Part shown: in pieces, positions 12,679 to 24,925 of the stretch
Position numbering within the stretch: the stretch's first letter is position 1
How the letters are laid out: each line of letters begins with the position of its first letter
From: Laccaria trichodermophora
Taxonomy: Eukaryota; Basidiomycota; Agaricomycetes; Agaricales; Hydnangiaceae
Reading direction: 5' to 3'
DNA length: 64,000 bases
NCBI GenBank assembly: GCA_018417955.1
Contig: JACTVC010000017.1
Span: forward strand, 1 to 64,000
The notes under the pieces: generated by a model
The model's input: only the letters and a program-made list of their open reading frames with translations
What the model was told of the DNA's origin: nothing
Databases searched by the model: none
Program-made: the position numbers and the translations under genes

Positions 12679-14059
12679 TGAAGAATCATGAATTACACCT
12701 TGAAACAGTCTATTCTCTAATCGATGGTCGATAGGATATAAACCGTGGCGCTTAGCGCTTAGCGAATTCCACACTGCCAGTGTTCTCGAGAGTATAGGTC
12801 AATCAACAGCCCACCTCTGACCCACCAAGAAAGAATAAGTAATGTGCGTCTCTCAGGCTGTAGTCCAAGCGGTCAGAGATGTAATTTAACTGAATCTATG
12901 AAGAGTTCAACTTACTTTCGAATTGCTCCAAAAAGCATACTTAATCGTCACGATTCTTTTGGCGCAAATGTCGGTCAAGATTGTCATCTAACTTCTCATC
13001 TGGGATATACGTCGACACCTCGGTTCCTTTCAAGAGGTTGTGGGAGTCAGACGAGAATCAATCCTTTTCCGAGTTTCCGAAAGTTTAATGAGACGATGTG
13101 AATCTTGCGAGCGCGAACAGCTGAGCGTGTTGCACCTTCTGTGCGTTCTCTTCGGAAGCATCATTGGCGCCCATCCGACGCGCGTCGATCACCTGATTTA
13201 GCGTTTAAATATTTATTTCTTGGAAAATTCGCACTCCAACCAAACTCCAACCAAGCCGTGGTGCACGACGTCCCACTTGCGGCGCAGTAAAGAGCGGTGT
13301 CGATGTTTACCGATATTCAAGTACCTGTGCGGCAATCATATATTAACTGTACCACCCCAGTGATTTCCGAGTTGTTTCCGGGAGTGTCGGAAAACTGGTC
13401 AGTAATCGTGCAATAATCGTGGTTCCTTGGTTCCTAGAGCTAGCTGAGTACTCAACTGTTGCATGTAGGGGGGATTAAGTAACCCGCCGTTCGCGATGGC
13501 ACAGCAGGGACGAGTTGGGTGGTTTACGTGGAACTCCAGGGGCCAGGGCGCACTGAGCGTCTGTCAGAAGTTGCCATCTACACATTGTGACCATTGCAAT
13601 TGGGAATAGGGAAAGACTCGAAGCGACCGCAAGCCCATTCGGTTATCAAGAACTCGAGTGAAAGCTTCGTTTCAGAGCTGAAACTACCTCAATCAACCTG
13701 TGCGAAGTGGTGGTTTGGTGGTGGTGTTCGGCTCCCAAACGTGTCAATGATTCAAGTCAGTAGATTAGCGCCAATGGCGCTGGTCGATTATCAACATATA
13801 AAGGTGCACATCACTGATAATTTTACAGCACTCCGGAGTCCTACAGATTTGTCTGTTTCCGCGCATCAACGAACAACGAATTTCTTCTCAAGTCGACAAA
13901 TTTACAACGCTTGGGCTTCCACGGTAACATAACAACTGCCACGCGACCATTGATATTCAAATATTCACACACCACTTCCCTCTTTTTCTGTCGTCTTGCT
14001 CAAAGCGGCCATCCCATTCAAAATACTACATACTTACTTTTCACGACCTACGACGACTT
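12679..14059. other. spacer without recognisable gene
   Basis: Short frames only. The last 100 bp, pyrimidine-rich with scattered CTTCC runs, would be the 5' leader of the kinase gene that starts at 14060. No further element ends were seen. Confidence 0.5.
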
Positions 14060-17000
14060 ATGCCATCTTCCTCTCCTCAATCATCGTTGACTTCTCCTTC
14101 TCCTCAAACCGACTCGACATCCACCACTCCACGTGTTTCCTCGCCTCTCAACCAGTCCTCCTCAACACCCACCAAAGCGCCTCTCACACTCTCCCCAGTA
14201 GAGGACGATGGTGATGACGAACCCTTCGTACACTTCTCATTCGGAGCTCCACGCGGTCACTCCCATTCATCCCTCCAAAGCTCCAACAACCACCCCAGCC
14301 CAAACCCAACCGTTAGGAGACTCCCTCTCAATGATGCCCCCCTCACCTCCTCCTCCCTACCCCTCCCAGAAACACTAGACGCCATGCCCTCAACGTTTCG
14401 CGATCGTTCGCGTTCACGCTCCCCGAACAGAGACAACATTCGACCCAGCTCCCCTTCTTCTCCCCTTGCCTCGTCATGGTGGGGAAGCTCAGAGCATACC
14501 TCTCGCCCGTGGAAGGACTCGCCCAAACGGAAGAAGACTGTGCTCCCAGAACAGACGGCGAGTTGGGATCGTACGAGGATGGTGAGATATAAGATCCGAT
14601 CATCGATTGATTTCGGTGAACTGATGACTCATCAACTGTCAGAGAGTCGCACAAGCTGCGAAATCGGTTTTGGGCACCGCGGGCGATGTGACGCATGAGC
14701 TTCTTGGGCTCAGCGTTGAGTTGTTGGATTTTTCGCCTATACCGGGGCTGCGGGCTGTGGCGCAGACGTTGTTGAGTATTTGGGATGCTGTTGAGCAGGT
14801 TGATGTGAGTTGTTGTGTTTTTCATCTGCGTAGGAGGAATTGATGATTATGGTGATGTGTAGATGAATCGTTTAGGGTGCTTGAGGCTCACGGAACGATG
14901 CGCTGAGATTTTGCTTGCTGTACGTCATGAGATCTTCGACGCTGGTGATGCTGTCGGTCAAGAACTGGCTCCTCCCATTGCGAGACTAGAACAGTGAGTT
15001 TGGTTCATATCATCAAGCTTTCCTCACGCCAACGCAATGAGAAAGGTCATTCATCAACGTCTTTATCTTTCTTCAACGCCAAATCCACCGTCCCTTCTTG
15101 AAACGATACCTCAAACGCGACGACATCATGAGAGATATCGCAGGTTGCGATGCTGATCTACGAGACGCACTGGGCATGTTCAGCGTAAGCTTCCCTTCTT
15201 CCCTCTAACAATCTTAACTAACCCTAACCCTCTGCAGCTATCAATCCAAATCCGAATCCTCAGACAAGTTTCCGAAGCAGAACACCAACGAGCAAAGGAG
15301 ACTCAACAGGTCCTCTCCGCCATTCTTTCTGGTCGTGACCACCCCCCCTCCACCGCTCTCCTCCTCACAGAAGAGCCCGAACATCATGATTCCCTCCTCT
15401 TTGGAACGGAAACAACCATAACCCACTTCACCGCTACGCGCGACTCCCTCACCCAGTCCCCGTCCCCAAAATCCTTCCCTGCCAACCTCCCGCCCTCCCA
15501 AGTCCTCCCCACCCTCGAGGGCTACCACAAAAAGCAGAATTCTATCGACGCAGCTAGCGATATGCGCGATCTGCGCCAGCTCATACGTGCAGCCCTCCAA
15601 ACGACCAGCGACGCGCAGATGCTCAAGGTGCTTCAGATTGGAAGACAGGAGATGCCGGATGCGATCAAGACACTCCAGCGTGCCCTTGAGCGCGTCGTTG
15701 AAAGGGAACGTACGGGGGAGGGCATGGGGATGGAGGAGAGTGTGGATTCCCCGCCGAGGGGTGTTGTCCTCGGCAAGGTCGTTAGGCGGGTCAGCCATAA
15801 GGACGATGGGGTTGGTGGGGAGGTTAGCTATGCAGAGGCTACGTTGAACATCGAGAGTCCTGGTGCTAGTTCCACCAGTAGCTCGAGTGGCACCGCTGGG
15901 GGAGGAGGCGGCGGGGGCGGGAAAGCGATGAAAGACATGCTCGACCGGGAATTCATCGAAAGCGGGATCGACGCGCTCAGACGGATGAGTCGTGGGATGG
16001 AGACTAACTTACCAAGTTGGACGATAACCAAATACGAAGTCGACCGCGAATTCAAAATCGGCGTTGGGTTCTTTAGCGATGTGTATAAAGGGACTTGGAG
16101 GGGACGTACGGTTGCCGTTAAAGTCCTCGCTGAAACCACGCCTCGGAAGCTGTTCGTTCGGGAGGTTGAGATTTGGAAAAATCTGAGACACCCGAATGTT
16201 TTGTTGCTTTATGGGGCGAGCAGTGCGAGTGGGAAGGCCCCGTGGTTTTTTGTTAGTCCGTATATGAAGAATGGGAGTTTGGTGGAGTTTTTGAAGAGGG
16301 TTGACATGGATTGGGTGGGTGGTGGTGGTGGGAGGGGGGTTGTGGGGAGGGGGTCGACCATACCTGCTCCTGGACGTGGAGTTGGTGGGATGTTGATGGC
16401 GCACTCGCGGGGAACGATTCCTGCTGGGCAGATTGGGGACGCTTCCAGGGAATGGGATCTCTTTCGGTTCATGTATGAGATCGCGAAGGGGATGGAGTAC
16501 CTCCACACTCAGGACGTGTTGCATGGCGACTTGAAGGCTGCGAATGTCTTGGTCGATGATAAACTTCGTTGTGTCATTTCGGATTTCGGACAGAGCGAGA
16601 TGAAGTCGGAGGCTTTCAGGATTAGCGGGACGCCTCTTCCTCGTGAGCCTTTCTTTTCCTTTGATTTTTTTTGGTGGTTCATTGAATGGTTACGTAGATG
16701 GGACTCTGAGATGGCAGGCACCTGAGCTTTTGTTAGGCCAGAGTCGGTTGACGGCTGAGATGGACGTGTATTCGTTTGCTATCTGTTGCATTGAGATCTT
16801 GAGCATGGGTCGAATGCCTTGGCCGCTACAAGACGACGAAGCCGTTCGTCATCTCGTCATCGGTGTGTCTCTTCTTCCTCTTTTTGCCTATAATCTAACC
16901 TTTCCACATCCATTCAGATAAAGACATCCGACCAACTCCGCACCATCACGACTCACGCTTCACCAATCCAGCCGTACAAGAGCTCCTGCGCACCTGTTGG

Positions 17001-18548
17001 GACCGCGATCCGAAACTCCGCCCGCCGTTCGCCAAGATTGTGCGGGATATCAAGCAGCTTAGGAGGAATGCTGGACATGTTGATTTGGAGTCGCCACAGA
17101 CACAGGGATTGCCCCCACTTGAGGAGGTTGAACCCCATCTGCCTTCGCCTGATCTGCGACCTGCTGAGCTACCGCCCAGTCAGTCCCTGTACTTTTTTTC
17201 TTGACGATAGTATTCACTAAACATTGCATTATATCAGTCCACGACGTCCCACTTGGATTCCCAACCCCAATCCGAGAAACACCTCCCTCTCCCAGCACTA
17301 CCCACCAAGAAGCCACCGTCTCTCGTGCCGGCATGAAGAGCGGCGAACCAGTAACGTACACGACATCCGCCCAAACTAGTCGTTCCTCCTCCCTCTTCCT
17401 CGCTCCGTCCAGTGGGTCGTTGTCGTCCGAGGACGAAGGCAATATCGTGATGGAGGATTATGATGGATACGACTCGCCGCCGCCGGTAGATGAGCGTATT
17501 GCGGAGATGAGGAATGAGCGGAGATATCGGTATTTGTTGACGCACGAGTACAATGCTTCGCGTGAGTCATGTCCATCAATGCAATGACGTGTCCCCTCAT
17601 TACTTTGCTGGTAGTCGCATTACCGCTATGGGACCCTTCCCCCGTCGACGTCGGCGCAGTAGGATACCTCTCCAAACCTCGAGGCCGATTCATCATGCTC
17701 TTCAACGCCTTTAGCCCCGGGGAGTCGAACAACGGCACGGTGCGCAGTCTCCCGTCCATATATGGGTACGGGAAAGTAAAGGAAGGGAGTCAGAAGCTGG
17801 ATAAGAGGAGTAGGCTGCAGCAAGGGTTGGATGCTGTTACCGGTCCTTTTGCGGGGTTGCTGACGTTTAGGAGTAGAGGGGTTTCGTGAGTTTCTCTCCT
17901 TCTTTCTTTCTTAATTTTTGGTCATTCGTTGGGATGCTTACGTCTGTTTTTTTTGTGACTTGTAGGCAGAATGTGAGTCGGAGGTATACCTACCCTTTAA
18001 AAGCGGGCCATAGGATCGCGGTTATGTGTGCCGAGACGACGGAGTATCGGTACCTTGAACAGCTGGACGCTGCGAAGAAGTGGTTCCAGTCGAATGTGGA
18101 TTCCGTTATGAATATCTACGGGATGCAGCATCATATACAAAAAGAAGATCTTTTCCTTGGTGCATATTTACCTTTTCTTTGTCTTGACGAGGTTAATTTT
18201 CATTATAGTCGTCGGAGCGCTCCGCGCGCCAAATTACGCCCTGTTCGTTAGTCACAGTCACCCAGACGGACATGTACGTTTTTCTTTTTCCCTCCATCCG
18301 TCGCTAACTTGCCCTAGGCCCACTTCAGCGTCTACTCCTCGTCTAAAACCGGTCAGCCATGGGGGACATTCACTACGGACGCCGAAGTGACACAAGAAGG
18401 CGGCGGGTCGTTCTACGACACTGAGACGTCGGATATATCAAGCCAGTGTGCAAGCAAGGTGTCGTATCAACAAAATGGCCCGTGGGATAGTGTTTTGTTG
18501 GCGCGGTTGAGGTTCAAGCCTGATCATTTGGAGCCTACCTCTAGGTGA
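14060..18548 (+). CDS. MLKL-like N-domain + tyrosine-kinase-like (TKL) kinase + unknown C-terminal domain
   Basis: Twelve exons (14060-14581, 14643-14804, 14863-14993, 15046-15184, 15238-16642, 16698-16862, 16918-17178, 17238-17561, 17615-17885, 17966-18159, 18209-18273, 18318-18548) join into 1289 codons without a stop. Residues 1-170 are Ser/Pro-rich. About 180-350 are helical (HELLGLSVELLDFSPIPG onward) and resemble the four-helix membrane-attacking domain of MLKL/HeLo-type cell-death proteins. Kinase, about 585-890: glycine loop GVGFFSDVYKG, lysine in VAVKVL, catalytic loop HGDLKAANVL (HGD in place of HRD), DFG present, then WQAPELL. It therefore looks catalytically competent. Residues 1040-1289 form a separate domain (GAVGYLSKPRGRF, YALFVSHSHPDG) that I recognise only as recurring in agaricomycete proteins, without known function. 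Glycine runs near 15900 and 16320 are low-complexity inserts. A role in regulated cell death or nonself response is inference. Confidence 0.87.
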
Positions 18549-19112
18549 TGCTCGTTTCGTTGTGGTGTGGTGTTCGTGGTGTTTGAAGCTTCGGGCGGGA
18601 CTGGTGCATATGCTTCACTCATGGATGATCTGATTTGATGTGCCTCAATCAATGGAGTTTTCGTCACCCGGCGATGGATGAGTTTATGGAAAGAAAACTT
18701 GTGGCATGGCTGGACTTGTATGTTTGACAGCGCGGTGAATTTGAAGTATCGACGAGATTCATAATTTTGGTGCACAGCGCCCGGTGATGAGTACCACTGG
18801 CTTCTCTTTCACTTATCATGATCATCAGGTTCGATTCTTTGTGTCATAATTACATGCAAAATTCATAAAGTCGCTCGCGAGCCGCCTTCTTTCCTGATTC
18901 TTGTCAGTTGGGTCCATCCAGGGTATATTCGAAACAATATACGACGCAACACCTGCGGTTACATAGTCACCGTCTTTGAGTCTCCCTCCAGTATTTACGC
19001 ACACCCTTGCTAAGGTATGCATTCCAACGCGTCTTCTTGTTCCATTTTCGGGTGGACGAGACAGCACAACCGATAAAATAAAACTGTCAAATCGTAAACA
19101 CGATTCAAATCC
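18549..19112. other. convergent 3' spacer
   Basis: Lies between the 3' ends of the kinase gene and the F-box gene. It holds a minus-strand frame of 80 codons (19067-18825) with no family signal. Probably only 3' untranslated sequence of the two convergent genes. Confidence 0.5.
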
Positions 19113-21212
19113 CTACGTTGCGTTTTGAAGAACCCTATACGCATCAAGCCCACCCATATTCACGCCAAAGATGATGCTAAGCATTCCTGTCTCAGAATGG
19201 CGGAGTGCTAAAAAAAGAATACAGTCAGTATATGCGGTTAGGCTTCTGTAAATAAAGGTACTCACTACTAGAATCGGGCACGTATTCAAGAGTTGTGGGA
19301 CCCTGCCTCATCCAGTGACGCTTGTGCATATCAGCGAGAAGAAGAGGTTTCCATTTCTCAACGAGAGCGCGAGCTCTTTCCCTAAAATTGTAGCCCTCGA
19401 CCCGAGGAAGAGCTCCTACCGTCGTATTCCCAACTTCGTTCATTAGGTGATGTATCCCAGAAAACTGTGAAGCCAAACTGAGATCAGAATATGATATATA
19501 TAGATCATGAAAAGACGCACATAGATATACTTCACGTCTAAGAAGTCATACGTCTCCAGTGTTCTAAACTCGACTCCCAGCAGATGTGTGGCTTTCACGC
19601 TCATCAGAGCTTTATCCCACGAGTTGGCCTGACTGCGTGTCACCCAGGTGACGAATTCCTTCTCTATATTCTTTCGCCATCCTGTAATCACATCCCCAAG
19701 CGCCTTATCTAATGAATTCCACCCCTCCAGAACACACTGTGCCTCAAAACATTCAATGGGACCTGCAAAGTTGAGTGTAAGTGACGCAAGTGCGACACTG
19801 CTGACGTCGTTGATCACGTCTGCCATGGCATGCCGACTGATAATCATGTCATTAAGCTCTTTGATGGGAGAGCCGGACTGAATGACAATTTTGCGGAGCC
19901 GGGGTGCGACGGAAGGAAAGCCTGGGATGGCGAGGAGCCTTTCCATGTCGTCTTCGATCAAGTCATTACAACGGAACTCTGTGAGAGACGAAGTGAAGAG
20001 GAGAATTTTTGTGAGCCCCCCTTCCACTGGCAAGGTATGTATAGAGACCTTTTGTAACGGGCATTTCGAGCGACGAATGACGTTAATGAGGTCGTCGACT
20101 AGTGAAGCGTGTGAGCTTCGAACGCGAAGATCTGTTAAAGCAGGTAGAGTAAGGCTTTGCAGCATCGACGCTCCAGATGCGCGTGGGTTATAGAAATTAA
20201 GATCAAAGGTTGTGATGTTGGCAAGGGTCATTGGTCTGAAGCGGAAGAGAGGGGTAGCCCGAGTACAGTAAGACAGATAATTGATCTCGCAAGATACGCT
20301 AAAAACCTGTATGATGCCAGTAGGATTTGTGGACTGCTCCACATATTTCGTTAGTTGCTCCCAAGGGAGAAGGAGCCGTACCCATGAGCAATTAATTTCC
20401 ACCTCACGCAGCTTTGGAGCGACACTGAAGGAGCCAAGTACGCAGTCCTCGTCATCAGGAACTCGAACGGCGAGCTTTAGTGAATATAGGGAAGATAAAC
20501 GACGCCGGATGAGCGGCGTAAGAGCTTGAAAATCTCCCACCGAAAGCTTCATGACAGCCGTCCGCCACCTCGCGCAGTGGGAGATAAGAATTTGGACAAT
20601 GGGGTGATCGACGACGTTATCCTCGTCGGAGGATATATGTATGGAAAGTGGTTGTTCGCCCGAACGACGAAGGAGTTCCGTCAAACGAAGGATGAACTTC
20701 TTTCCCTTGTCCTTCATTGAGATCTTGACCGGAGGGACCACACCCCAAATTTTAGGAAAAGACAGCGCCACCACCCTCCACTGGCGAGACACGTGTGCCA
20801 CTACCCACGGTGGGTTTGTCCAGCAGGGATTTGGGTCAATCGCACAGAAGTGGAGTATGTGGAACAAAATGTCATCGGGCAAGCGGTGTACCGGAGCTAA
20901 AAACCCTTTATGGATCTCGAGAAAATGAACACACATGATGTATTGCCGTCGAAGGTTCTTATCGTCTGGGTTGTTCTGCATTTGCTGCACAATCTCCCCG
21001 ACTTCATTTTCGGCCTCACGAATAGCGTTCAAAATACGGGCTACTTGTGAAGAGTTCGGCTGTCCATTGGAGGTACAGGAATGGGAAGTCGGAGATGAAC
21101 GCAAAGGCGGCGATGGTTCTGAGGACTGCCGGCCCAGTTTGCTTAGGATTTTGAGCTATGAAAACATTTAGAAACCCGCCTCAGATAAGACGAAAGGGCA
21201 TACCTTGCCCAT
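19113..21212 (-). CDS. F-box protein with leucine-rich-like C-terminal region
   Basis: Four exons (21212-21204, 21155-19531, 19477-19266, 19207-19113) give 646 codons with no stop. The first exon is a nine-base microexon (ATGGGCAAG) followed by a 48-bp intron. The F-box lies at about residues 88-135 (LPDDILFHILHFCA ... VSRQWRVVALSFPKIW), preceded by a short coiled coil (EAENEVGEIVQQM). This is the standard layout of the very large mushroom F-box family, in which the F-box binds Skp1 of an SCF ubiquitin ligase and the long divergent remainder binds the target. The C-terminal 450 residues have irregular leucine-rich spacing (LTLPALTDLRV) but no second named domain. TTTATAAAT directly abuts the ATG, so the true start could be downstream in exon 2. 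The substrate is unknown. Confidence 0.8.
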
Positions 21213-22905
21213 ATTTATAAATCCTTCCTTTCAGAAGTAAGATAAAGGAGGGGTGAAATGGGGTGAAGGATGGGAGAGGCTGAGTTGGACTCACCGCACT
21301 TCTGGGGCTTGATATGGCCGAGGCTAAATGGAGAGGAAGGCTATTGAATCCGTGGCGCCGACACTCGAAGCATGTTAATCGAAACGGGGGCGCGGTATTA
21401 TTGGCTTCGGGACATCTGCCGACTCGGAGTCGTTGTACGTCACCTTCAACTCTGTTCGACTTCTACTAGATGAGCATTTGGCTGTTAGTCGACACTCCGA
21501 GTACACGGGACCAGTTGTGTCCGTAATCAGTGTTGTGCACACCCGTTGGGATTGGGCGGCCACTGACATACCAGTAACACAGAAAGCGGAGGGTAAGGAC
21601 AATTTCGAGGACTCCGCTGTCAGCGGAATCAAGCGTTTCGTGCCGTCAGTCTGAAGAGGGGATCAGCAATCCGCAAAAGGGGGTTAGAGGGAGTAACTTC
21701 ACCATCTGATCCGTATCCTGTATTATCTCATCTCACGACGTATCTGAGCGGCATCTTGGTCATCGAAGTTGTATGAACCTGCAACGGGCGGTGCGGAGCA
21801 TCAGGGGGGTAGAAAGATGCATTGCACAGAAGGTGTGGATAGTGGCTGTATTGAACGGAGCCTGAAGCTAGGCCTGAAGGCCCCCCAGGCTCACTAAAAC
21901 ATTCTTGCTACCTGCAGGAAAGTTGCTCGCTTCACAGGGCCACCACAAGTCAGACCGTAGCATCGACCGGCAAGGGTGAGACCTGCCGAGGATAAATGGA
22001 TGCCTAGTACCGAATTTCATCTGCTAATTGTACCATGTTGGACCGTTGGAGGGGTGTATCGCGCGTCAAGTCCTTCGCATGGAACATAGACTGGCCCTGC
22101 TAGATGCAAGATCGATATCGAAGATCCGAAATTGTCAGTCTTTTTTCCAGGTCGTAGGAGAAAAGGCAATTACAAATTCTGTGCGGGTCGTCGCCTTTGT
22201 CCTATACGTAGTCGTTGAAGTTGTCGTGTAACATCGTCGGGAGGAGAAAAGGGAAACTAGTGATACAATGCCAAACAACTCAATGACGACCACATTTATT
22301 ATTTCATGAATGCCGTACGTTAGGGTTAGGGTTGCCATAGTCTTTGTCCTAAGTTTAAAAATACTAGAATGTCAGAACACACGTACCTATCACAAAGCTT
22401 GTATATATACCATTGCCAGTACATCTACTCACTTTCGTTGGGATAAGATGACGACACATTGAGACAAAGGTGAATTACTTCAAGCTACTCTGGAGTTGAG
22501 CCGAATACGATTTGAATACAAATCGGATGTGGCAACTTAGCCCAGATGACCATCCAATGAAGAAAAAAATCATCACAGGGTCCACTTACTATTCTAAAAT
22601 CCCGAAATGTACAGAAGCAGAAAGAAGGGGGCAATACCTACTAAAAGATATCGAAAAAGTGAGAAATAGTGGGGAAAGCTCACCTCTTGACTCGGACGAT
22701 AAGCTAAGGTGCCCAGGTCTACGATAAGTCAGAGTAAACCATAACGAATTCGCCGAAATTACAGAATTGTCCTGTGTTCAAAGGATGTTCTGACGTTGGT
22801 GTTGTTAAAAAACGTATCGCGACATTCTATTGCTTTCGTTTTATGAGACAAGTTTTAAAGAACGACTCGCACGATAATGATTTCTTCTTAAGAGTCTTTC
22901 ACTAG
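21213..22905. other. spacer with an interstitial telomere-like motif
   Basis: No recognisable gene. GTTAGGGTTAGGGTTG at about 22319-22334 holds two TTAGGG units far from the chromosome end. The rest is short frames. Confidence 0.5.
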
Positions 22906-23025
22906 TTAAAACGAAATGGTTTGACCTGACCAGAAGACATGAGAAGACTCTCCAGTACACCATTCATCAAAATTTGGCATACCCGTAATGAAGTAGGATT
23001 CGGGAGATGCGAGATATGAAACAAG

Positions 23026-23400
23026 AGGGGGTTTCATGGTAGGCCAACTTTGGGCCCAACTTAATGCCCAACTTGTTGACCAACTTTTGCCAAGTTGGAC
23101 TGACAAAGTTTGACCAACTTCATCAAGTTGGGATGCAAATCGTGGTCCCAAGGCCGATTTGCAGCCAACTTTGATCCCAACTTGGTGCCCAACTTCACCT
23201 CGCAACTTCCCACACATCCAAGATAGGCAGAAATTTGCATACGGAAGGGATTCCGAGCACAAATCAGCCCAACTTCATGTTTTCTGCAATTCAAGGTGTT
23301 TCACAGTAGAGTTGGCCAACTTCCTCTTCAACTTTGTTGAAGTTGGCCCACAAGTTGGATTGAAAGTTGGGACCTAAGTTGGCCTACTGTGAAACACCCT
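23026..23400. mobile_element. 375-bp MITE with AAG target duplication, PIF/Harbinger-like
   Basis: Inverted ends AGGGGGTTTCATGGTAGGC (left) and AGGGTGTTTCACAGTAGGC (right, read inward) continue into CCAACTT-rich arms. AAG flanks both sides (23023-23025, 23401-23403). A 3-bp duplication with AGGG-GTTT ends fits PIF/Harbinger MITEs, though AAG is not the usual TWA target. Internally the motif CCAACTT or its complement AAGTTGG occurs about 20 times, so a transcript would fold back strongly. A second inverted copy of the end sequence starts near 23294. No coding capacity. It sits in the 3' part of the dehydrogenase gene. Confidence 0.75.
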
Positions 23401-24925
23401 AAGGTTTGCAACCTGCTCTGGCTGGCTGACCTTGGCATTTGGGAAGTTGGCACTCTGGGAGAAGGACGTGAAATTTTAATACAGTTTGAGATAAAATCAA
23501 ATGAATTCTTGAGACGAACGAGTTTGAAGGCAGCGCATGGCCCTCCAAGGTCATTGTCCATGGCATGTGTCACTAAATCTGCCAGTTAAGATCATTTGAA
23601 ACCATCGTATTCCTGCATACTTATGGGGCTCTCAATGATTCCCGGAGCGTAGGCGTTGACTGTAATTCCATACTTGCTCAATTCCAATGCTGCATTTTAG
23701 TGAGTCAGAATTAAAATCAGAAGAAATTGGTACTTCATAATGTACATGCAGTCTGGGTTAAGGAACGTATGGCAGCCTTTGATGCACAATATGCCCCGTA
23801 ACCAGTGCAGCCCTGAATGAAAATAAATAAGTTATATCTTTGAGGGCTATGTGGGTGACTTGCCTTGTAATCCCCCACTGAGGAGGTGCCTAATATTCAT
23901 TTCAGAAATTTAAGTCAAGGTACATGATCCCCCATCCCGCCCACGTACCGAGAATGCGACCACCAGAACTTTGCTTCAACATTTGAATGGCAGCATATTT
24001 GTAGCAGAGCACCACACCGCGGATGTTGACTGCCCAAACAGATTCCCATTCACCAATATTTGCTAAAAGTACTGTTGAAATAGATGCGAACAAAAAGGTC
24101 AAGTTTAAGATACCTTCCATAATGCTTTGTTCGCGTATAATGCCAGCATTGGCAACCATCTGGGATCAATTGGAGTGGGAAAGGGGAAGTGAGAACATGC
24201 ACCAACCAGATCTAGACTTCCAAGTTCAGCCACTGTTTCCTCCACCAGTTTCTTGACCTCATTTTCCTTCGTGACATCGTATGAGAGTGCGATGGCCTTC
24301 CTACCGGGCTTACAGAAATCGGTGTGCCAGGCGTGCAAGAAGTGTGCCAGGCGTGCAGAGCGTGCAGAAGCGTGCACACTTCTCAATTTTTACCACAATT
24401 TTGATGTATATTGTTTTGTCTTTTTCAACTTCAGGATCCTTACAATACATCGAAATTTCCATTTGTTAACAAAATATAACATCGAATTAGAGGTGCACTG
24501 CTACTTTTACGGTGGAAAAGTTTCAAAAGTCGGAGCTTGAACTATCGGCATCCTTCGGCATCTTCCCATCATGGTCGACTCCCCTTCCGAGGGTAGATAT
24601 ATTTCTCAGTGTCTCAAAAGATGGGAGGTGCATTCAGAAACTCATCTCTTTAAATTTCTAATCAGGCAAAAACATCCGACGTTCAGACATCCCCCAGTGA
24701 AGTAAGTACTCGAGCATTGTGCAAGTCTTGATTATTAATGACAACTTCTCGACCATAGTAATCCATCGTTAACGTCAGCTGAACAACATGTAACACTTGG
24801 TAAATTTCCAAGTATTTGAACTGGTACATAAACCCCTCCATTTTCTGCACGCTCTGCTGCACGCCTCACGCACGCCACATGCCTCACGCACGCCACATGC
24901 ACGCTCTGCACGCTTCGATGTAATG

